Below, piece by piece: positions 58,022 to 64,000 of a DNA stretch of 64,000 bases (the first letter of the stretch is position 1; every line of letters begins with the position of its first letter). Position numbers and translations under genes: made by a program. Location of the stretch: positions 62,001 to 126,000 of the forward strand of contig JALDNG010000419.1 in the NCBI GenBank assembly GCA_024349245.1, given 5' to 3'. A model generated the notes under the pieces. That model did no database searches. It was not told the DNA's origin and saw only the letters and a program-made list of their open reading frames with translations. This DNA comes from Neodontobutis hainanensis (lineage: Eukaryota > Chordata > Actinopteri > Gobiiformes > Odontobutidae).

Positions 58022-58963
58022 TTGTTGAGTGCTCTGACTCTCCCTGCCGTACTCCAATTTTCCTGTAAAAAGATCAGACCACAGGAAATGCCCACTGAGT
58101 GGCGTTTTGTCCAAGACCTGCGTGCTGTGAACGAAGCTATTCACTCTCCAGCACCAATCTGTCCCAATCCATACACCATCATGTCACAAATTCCAACAAC
58201 TTCAAAATGGTTCTCTGTGGTTGACATTTCAAATGCTTTTTTCTCTGTACCTGTCCATCCAGACTCCCAGTTTTGGTTTGCCTTTGAATTTGCAGGAAAA
58301 CTCTATTCCTGGTCTCGAATGCCACAAGGCCTAAATTGCGCTCCTAGCGTTTACGGTCAGGCATTACGTGACAGTCTCTTTCATTTGACACTTCAACACT
58401 CTGCCATTTTGCAGTACGTTGATGATATCATGCTCTGTTCAGACACGAAGGAGCAGTGTGAGACTGACACACTGCTTCTATTAAATCACCTAGCTGAGCA
58501 GGGCCACAAGGTTTCACTTTCTAAAATTCAGTTTGTAAAACAGAAAGTTCAGTTTCTTGGTCATGTCATCACTCACTCACAAAAAAGCATTACTACAGAC
58601 AGGGTGATACCCATTGCCAACTTCCCAAAACCATTGACTAAGAAACAAATGCTGTCTTTCCTTGGCATGTGCTCCTACTGCAGAACTTTTATTCCAAATT
58701 ACTCTACTGTAGAACGCCCACTACGTGATCTTACTCTGAAAAAAGACATGACACTTCACTCCAAACTCACATGGACATCTGAGGCTGACTCTGCATTTAC
58801 TCATTTGAAACTGCTACTACAGACAGCCCCTGCATTGGCATTGCCAAACCCTGACAAGCCTTTCTTCCAATTTGTTGATGAACGTGATGGTTGTATGAAT
58901 TCTGTTCTCGCCCAAAAACAGGGACAGCTGCTGAAGCCTGTGGGTTACTTCGACACACCTTGA
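58022..58963 (+). pseudogene. reverse transcriptase, right provirus
   Basis: 313 open codons: EWRFVQDLRAVN, VVDISNAFFSV, RMPQGLNCAPSVYG, active site YVDD (58,415-58,426), QFLGHVITHS, then the connection region FLGMCSYCRTFIP. The sequence upstream is in another frame because of a 1-base loss shared with the left arm. The class I (gamma/epsilon-like) arrangement is clear. Confidence 0.92.
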
Positions 58964-59319
58964 TCCAGTTGCTAGAGGCCACCCATCATGTCTCCGTGCT
59001 TTAGCAGCCTGTGAAGCAGCAATAATTGCCTCTCGTCCCTATGTAGGCTACAGTCATCTCACCCTTTTGCTCCACATGCTGTCTCCAACATTCTGACTGA
59101 ACAAAAGACAGCTCACTTGACCCCTGCTCGTCAGCTACGTTACAACACCACCCTTCTGAACCTACCGAATGTTGAGGTTAAGCGTTGTAACACTCTCAAC
59201 CCTGCTACACTCCTGCCTCTCCCAGAGGAGGGAGAACCTCACTGTTGTCTTTCTGAACTTGACCTTATCTGTCTGCCAAGACTTGATTTGACTGACACTC
59301 CTCTTTCTAATCCTGAACT

Positions 59320-59760
59320 CATTTTTATGTAGATGGTTCAGCTTCCAAGGACAACCACCGGTACTGCACACGTTGGATATGCAGTTGTGGATGATCATGC
59401 AACAGTGACGTCATCTCCTCTCAGTCCTCGGTTATCGGCGCAAGCAGCAGAACTAATTGCCCTGACCAAAGCCTGTCAATTGGCATCTGGTAAAACAGTT
59501 AACATTTACACAGACAGTCAATATGCATTTGGTGTTCTACACAACCACGCAGCACTTTGGCGCCACAGAAAATTCCTCAAATCTGATGGCAAACCCATTT
59601 CACACAAAGATTTGATTTCTGATCTTTTAGATGCAGTGCTACTCCCATCCGCCGTGGCAGTATGCAAGTGTTCTGCACATACCTCTGCCAAAGACACAGT
59701 CTCTCTAGGTAATGCACGAGCAGACGCAGCTGCAAAAGCAGCGTCACTCACACCCTATGT
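59320..59760 (+). pseudogene. RNase H region, right provirus
   Basis: FYVDGSASKD is followed by a private 2-base loss, after which the frame with AAELIALTKA, YTDSQYAF and GNARADAAAK is open. The shared 1-base loss before YVDG is also present. Confidence 0.85.
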
Positions 59761-59819
59761 TGTTACATTACTCTCCCAGACAACGGATCAAACTTGCACT
59801 CACTCTGACATTGTTTCAC

Positions 59820-60930
59820 TCTCTGATTTGGCCGCATCTCCACTCCAGCAGACAAAGCTGTTTGGAAAAAGAAAAACTGTACAAACACAAATGGTGTTTG
59901 GATGGGCCCTAATGGCAATCCATGTCTTCCTCAAGCCCTCTTCCTGCCTTTTGCAAAATTGTTACATGGCGTTGACCATGTATCAAAGGAGGAATGAGAA
60001 AAGACCTTCAAAGACATTGGTTTACTGTGGGTTTAACAAATTTGCTGAAGATTTTTGCTCAAAATGCTTCATCTGCTTAACCAGCAATTCTAAAGGTAAC
60101 TCCTACAACAAAACAGATGTTGGAGGTCACAAACCCACCTCCAGGCCTTTTGGCCACATTTAAATGGACTTCATTGAGTTAACACCCTGCGAAGGTAAGA
60201 AATACTGTCTTGTAATAGCTGACATGTTTTCAAAGTGGGTAGAAGCATTCCCAACAAAACACTGCACTGCTGACGCAGTAGCAAAAATCATCTTAAGCGA
60301 AATAATTCCTCGCTGGGGACTTCTGAATCTAATTACAGTGATAACGGTACTCATTTTGTAAATGACATTTTGAAAACACTGAGTGAACACCTTAAATTTG
60401 ACCTGAAAACTCATTGCTCCTACCATCCAGCTTCTGGAGGAGCTGTAGAAAGAGAAAACTCTGAAACGCAAATTGGCAAAAATATCTGAATCAACAGGTA
60501 AAACGCGAAATAACCTTTCTCCCTTTGAGATAGTGTTTGGACTACCTCCTGGAATTGGGTTTGGACCCCATCTAAACCTGCAGCACTGGCCGATAGTACT
60601 CTGCCAGACCCAATGATATCCTATTGTATTTCACTCTCTAATATTCTCTCTAATATTAGATCTCAGGTGCTTGATTCCCTGCCCAAACCGGCCACCCACC
60701 AGTTTCACAAACTCCAGCCTGGCGACTACATCCTGGTGAGAAACCTGAGGAAGCGCAGCTGGAGAGACAAACCCTGGTGTGGGCCCTATCAGATCCTGCT
60801 CACGACCCACACGGCTGTGAAGGTCGCAGAAAGAGCCCCTTGGATCCATGCACAACACTGCAAGAAGATTCCTCCACCTGACCAGCTTGTCAACTGCTCC
60901 CCACTGTCAAAGAGTGGACCCAGTGAATGA
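59820..60930 (+). pseudogene. integrase region, right provirus
   Basis: Zinc-finger part broken by frame changes (CSKCFIC remains). The catalytic core starts after a TAA (60,161-60,163) with DFIELTPCEGKKY. SDNGTHFVND lies in another frame. A private 5-base deletion removes part of the ERENG region near 60,457. The C-terminal GPY-type domain (WCGPYQILLTTHTAVKV) is open at 60,613-60,930. Confidence 0.87.
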
Positions 60931-61455
60931 TCACAAAGTAAGAGGCTTGTCCCGAGAACAAGCTCCTACGTGGGAGATCTGAGGTGAGACCTTAGCTCTA
61001 CCTCCACCGTTGACTACGTGGGAAGACTGGGGTGAGATTTTCGCTCACCTCCTCCGCTGAAACTGCTCTGGTAAACGCAGTTCAACGTTGAGACCAGTGC
61101 CGAGAGCTGGTCCCACCTACAATCAAGTTTATGAAAGACTCTGTACCACCTGAAGAAATAGAGCTGACCGTTTTCAGCAAATTCAACAGCGTAACTATAA
61201 CATGTGACACACTCATCTGTCCCACAGTTCCTCACATCACTGATAACCAGTTTTATACTGACAAATATATATGTATATATCTTTTTTGGGTTCTTTATTG
61301 CATTTAAAATTGCTCTAATGATTAATTTTTGAATATCTATTAAACAATTATTACATACTCATGCATGTTAATGTTATGATAACTGCTTAATTTTATTTTA
61401 TTTGTTACTATCATTTTATTATTGCTATTATTGAACAGATCTTTGAACATTAGAA

Positions 61456-61593
61456 ATGGGCGGTGTTTGGAAAACATGGTTAACTAAACTCGCAGGCATA
61501 CTTTTAGTGGTTATTATCCTTCTTTTCCTTGTCTCCTGCTGCATTATTCCGCTCATCCGAAGATTAGTGACTTCTCTTTTAACCTGCAACTAG
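61456..61593 (+). pseudogene. env remnant: membrane anchor and tail, right provirus
   Basis: 45 open codons identical in layout to 24,088-24,225: an anchor ILLVVIILLFLVSCCII, then RRLVTSLL and a stop. The rest of env is absent. The 66-codon frame upstream is broken by one extra T near 61,285. Confidence 0.65.
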
Positions 61594-62225
61594 CTAAACT
61601 CTATGTTGAATTGCCTCAACAGGACAAAGACCACAACCCAGACACCTCTGCTCTTGATTGTGACTCTGTTAATTCTGTTTTATTTGCTCATCTATTTGAA
61701 GAAAACTAAGTATGACTAAGTATGTTCCTATGTCTGTGTAATCCACATGTAATTTTCTTTTGAAATAGTAATTGTGAAATATAGTCACCAAAGCAATCAC
61801 AGCTAATCAACTTTTGAACCTGATAATTTTAATTTTTGTTATTTTAGACACGTTAAGGCTAAAATTGTGTACTTACATGTGGTGTTTTTAAATTTTTCAC
61901 TAATGCTTTCTTTGAGGTAAAGTCTTTTGATTTGAAGGTTTTTAAGTTTTACAAACTGATTTGTTTTGTGAATATTTTTCATCTAATGCTTATGTTTAAC
62001 CCTAGTGAGTTACGCCGCCTGTGAGGGAGGGGCTGTGGTGTTCTTTTCCCAGCGTTAGGTCAGCTACTGATAGTATGAAATGTTTCTACTTGATTTAGTC
62101 AGCCCTCGGCTGGGTTTTTCGGCACCACAACTGTAGTACAACTCACAAAGCTTAGGTTAATTTGATTTATGTTTTGTATCCTAATTGAGTTTTGATTGAT
62201 TTTGGTTGATCAATTGTGTTTGATC

Positions 62226-62238
62226 AAAAGGAGGGAAT
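62226..62238 (+). promoter_or_regulatory. polypurine tract
   Basis: AAAAGGAGGGAAT immediately before the LTR, as expected for the plus-strand primer of a retrovirus. Confidence 0.8.
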
Positions 62239-62611
62239 TGTAATGGGAAAATCATATTTTCCTCTTTCACATGCTCTGTGCTGTCCTTGACCGCAGCATA
62301 ATGATGTGCGCACCATCTGTACTGTTTTCAAACTGATAAAATTGTCTTTCATGTTAGATGGCTCACTCCTGAGAGCCAGTGTTTCATTTTTCTTATCTGC
62401 TGTGATTTCAGTATAAATTCTAAGCCCGCCTAGTTAACATTGGGACTGTTCATGCAACTCTGTACACAGACAGAGTTGTATTTTCCATTCCTCCTTTTGC
62501 AAAAGATGTCTCTGAATTCTTTTTTCTTTTTCCTTAAATAAATCACCAAAAGACATCTGTTGTTTTCTCTCAAACTTATTCCACAATAATATATTTATTT
62601 TTTCAACCACA
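62239..62611 (+). repeat. shared LTR between two tandem provirus units
   Basis: 373 bp. It is the 3' LTR of the unit ending here and the 5' LTR of the next, since TGGTGTCAGAAATGGGATCG and the leader follow directly. Confidence 0.93.
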
Positions 62612-64000
62612 ATTCTTGGTGTCAGAAATGGGATCGAAGATTGACGGCTGGACCCGGCTGAAGGACAAGGGTTTGATCAACCAGACCGCTCAAGAGGTCT
62701 CCTCTTCCCCAAATTTTCTTCTGACGGGAGGATTGTCCGATGCCGACCCTCCAATCGTCATCTCTCGATCCAACGTACTCAAATAACCTCTAAACGGTAA
62801 AATTATTACAAATTTATAAATTAAGAGAAAACATTTTGTAACAGTGTCTAAAGGTGATTTTTGACTGTAACAAAGCCTAGACCAGGAATGGTCTATTATT
62901 GTTACCATAAGTCAGGATTGACTGAGCAGGATTGCCATTAAATGAGTAATAATAATTTCTGAATAGGCTTTGTGAAAAGTTTTTTCTTTTGTTTTATGTC
63001 TGGACTGGATTGTCCTAATCTGAAAACCGAGACCGGATGGTCCTAAAATTATTAATACGGCTGGATTGCCACATAATAATTTTAAAAGGTTTTGTATCTG
63101 TATTAGAAACCCTGACTGGGAAGGTCTATTATTGTTGATTTGAGTCTGGATTGACTGAGCAGAATTGCCATTCGACAGTAATTTCTGAAAGGGTTTTCTA
63201 GAAGCCCTGACCTGAACGGTCTATTGTTATTACCATAAGTCAGGATTGACTGAGCAGGATTGCCATAAAATGAGTAATAATAATTTCTGAAAGGGTTTTT
63301 AGTTGTTTTTAGTTGTTTTTAGTTGTTTTTAGTTGTTTTTAGTTTTTGTTAGTCTTGTGTTGTTGTTTTGTGTTGTTTTTGTTAGTTTGTGTTGGTTTTA
63401 GTAGTTCTAAAGTTTCTCTATAATCTGTCTGAACCTTAAATACTGACAGTATTTAATTAATCTGAAATATGGGATCCAATACAAGTAAAAACAGTCCTGC
63501 AAAGGACTTCTGTGAATTCAATGTGATATATATGATAGAAACCTGCCAGGAGTTGTGATAAAATGGATGAATGGAAGTTGTATGGTTTTAATGGACGAAT
63601 GAGTGAAAGTAGTTTGACTGCATTACGCAATAGAATACAAGATGCAGAAAAGAGACTTATGCCCAAAAATCAGTAAACCCGAAGCAAATAAAGGAGATTA
63701 AAAGACATTATGAATGTTTAGAGATGTGGGAAAAAGCAGTTGAAGCAAAGAAACAGAAAGAAAAAGAAAATAGGGAAAGAAATTTAAAACACTTAGATAC
63801 AGTAAAGGGGCCATTTCAAAGCACAGGTTATAAAGCAACTGATAACATAACTAATGCGATGTCCTCTTGTTTTCCGAGTCTGACCCAGCCTGTTGGTCCG
63901 GCACTCATGAGTGAAGACGATGACATCACCGCTCTCGCTGCTGCACATCTCCACAGTGAAGAAAAGGGAGGGCTCCAGAGGCAGAGACAAGCGGCTCAGA
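62612..64000 (+). mobile_element. second tandem provirus unit, cut by the window end
   Basis: Primer-binding site (62,617), repeat-bearing leader (about 62,900-63,350) and gag start MGSNTSKNS at 63,469 repeat the unit at 54,063 with a period of 8,549 bp. Small differences (for example an intact GGGATCG after the primer site) show it is not a simple copy of the first unit. Confidence 0.9.
63469..64000 (+). pseudogene. gag 5' part of second tandem unit
   Basis: MGSNTS start, stop within 30 codons, then MDEWKLYGFNGRMSESSLTA and a frame change into MWEKAVEAKKQKEKE. The early stop and shift are the same as in the other units. Confidence 0.8.

Larger units (their letters stand above)
43129..62611. 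repeat. right arm of giant inverted duplication (about 19.5 kb)
   Basis: Reverse complement of 23,071-42,571 with scattered small indels and substitutions. Beyond 62,611 the sequence is provirus leader, not the reverse complement of the left flank, so the mirror symmetry ends exactly at an LTR border. Confidence 0.93.
53690..62611 (+). mobile_element. endogenous retrovirus, right-arm copy (first of a tandem)
   Basis: Same provirus as in the left arm, here on the plus strand. The 5' flank GAAGCACT matches the left-arm flank in reverse complement. The 3' LTR is not followed by the flank or an AGTG repeat but by a second primer-binding site and leader. Gag, pro and pol are broken and env is reduced to a stub. 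Confidence 0.92.

Overview
This window looks like teleost fish genomic DNA. It is AT-rich and intron-rich, with spliced vertebrate genes whose exons carry AG and GT borders. It also holds tRNA-derived SINEs, a hAT transposon, a retrovirus-like provirus and long microsatellites. Nothing prokaryotic is present. Almost every recognisable gene is broken by frameshifts, stops or missing exons, so I read the window as a decayed, duplication-rich region and not as a working gene cluster. The species cannot be named from the sequence.

Layout. (1) 192-5,962, minus strand: ten exons of a T-type (Cav3-like) calcium channel alpha-1 subunit covering domains I and II, with several frameshifts. (2) 7,642-9,445, minus: six exons of a teleost Fc-receptor-like (FcR-like) immunoglobulin-domain gene, 5'-truncated and partly collapsed. 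(3) 10,993-18,301, minus: a second set of channel exons (domain IV pore and S6), with a duplicated and internally deleted domain I/II piece lying between them. A 4.86-kb hAT transposon (12,669-17,528, 8-bp target duplication) sits in the same interval, inside a SINE. (4) 18.3-23.07 kb: mostly unassigned sequence with two exon-like blocks of an unknown gene. (5) 23,071-62,611: a giant inverted duplication with arms of about 19.5 kb (23,071-42,571 and 43,129-62,611) and a spacer of about 557 bp.

From the outside in, each arm carries a provirus of about 8.9 kb, an ATPase (atp2b-like) exon fragment, a five-Ig-domain FcR-like pseudogene transcribed away from the centre, a GC-rich possible promoter or LTR-like block, a 2.08-kb element with long terminal inverted repeats and an 8-bp target duplication, and a small degraded signal-peptide plus Ig fragment near the centre. 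The left provirus has a 4-bp target duplication (AGTG) at both ends. In the right arm the 3' LTR runs directly into a second leader and gag, so the right side is an LTR-internal-LTR-internal tandem that leaves the window at 64,000.

Both provirus copies share several disabling changes and each has private ones. The same is true of the Ig gene. This is expected if one already damaged segment was copied as an inverted repeat and the arms then drifted, although an assembly artefact has to be excluded. No complete functional gene is demonstrated anywhere in the window.
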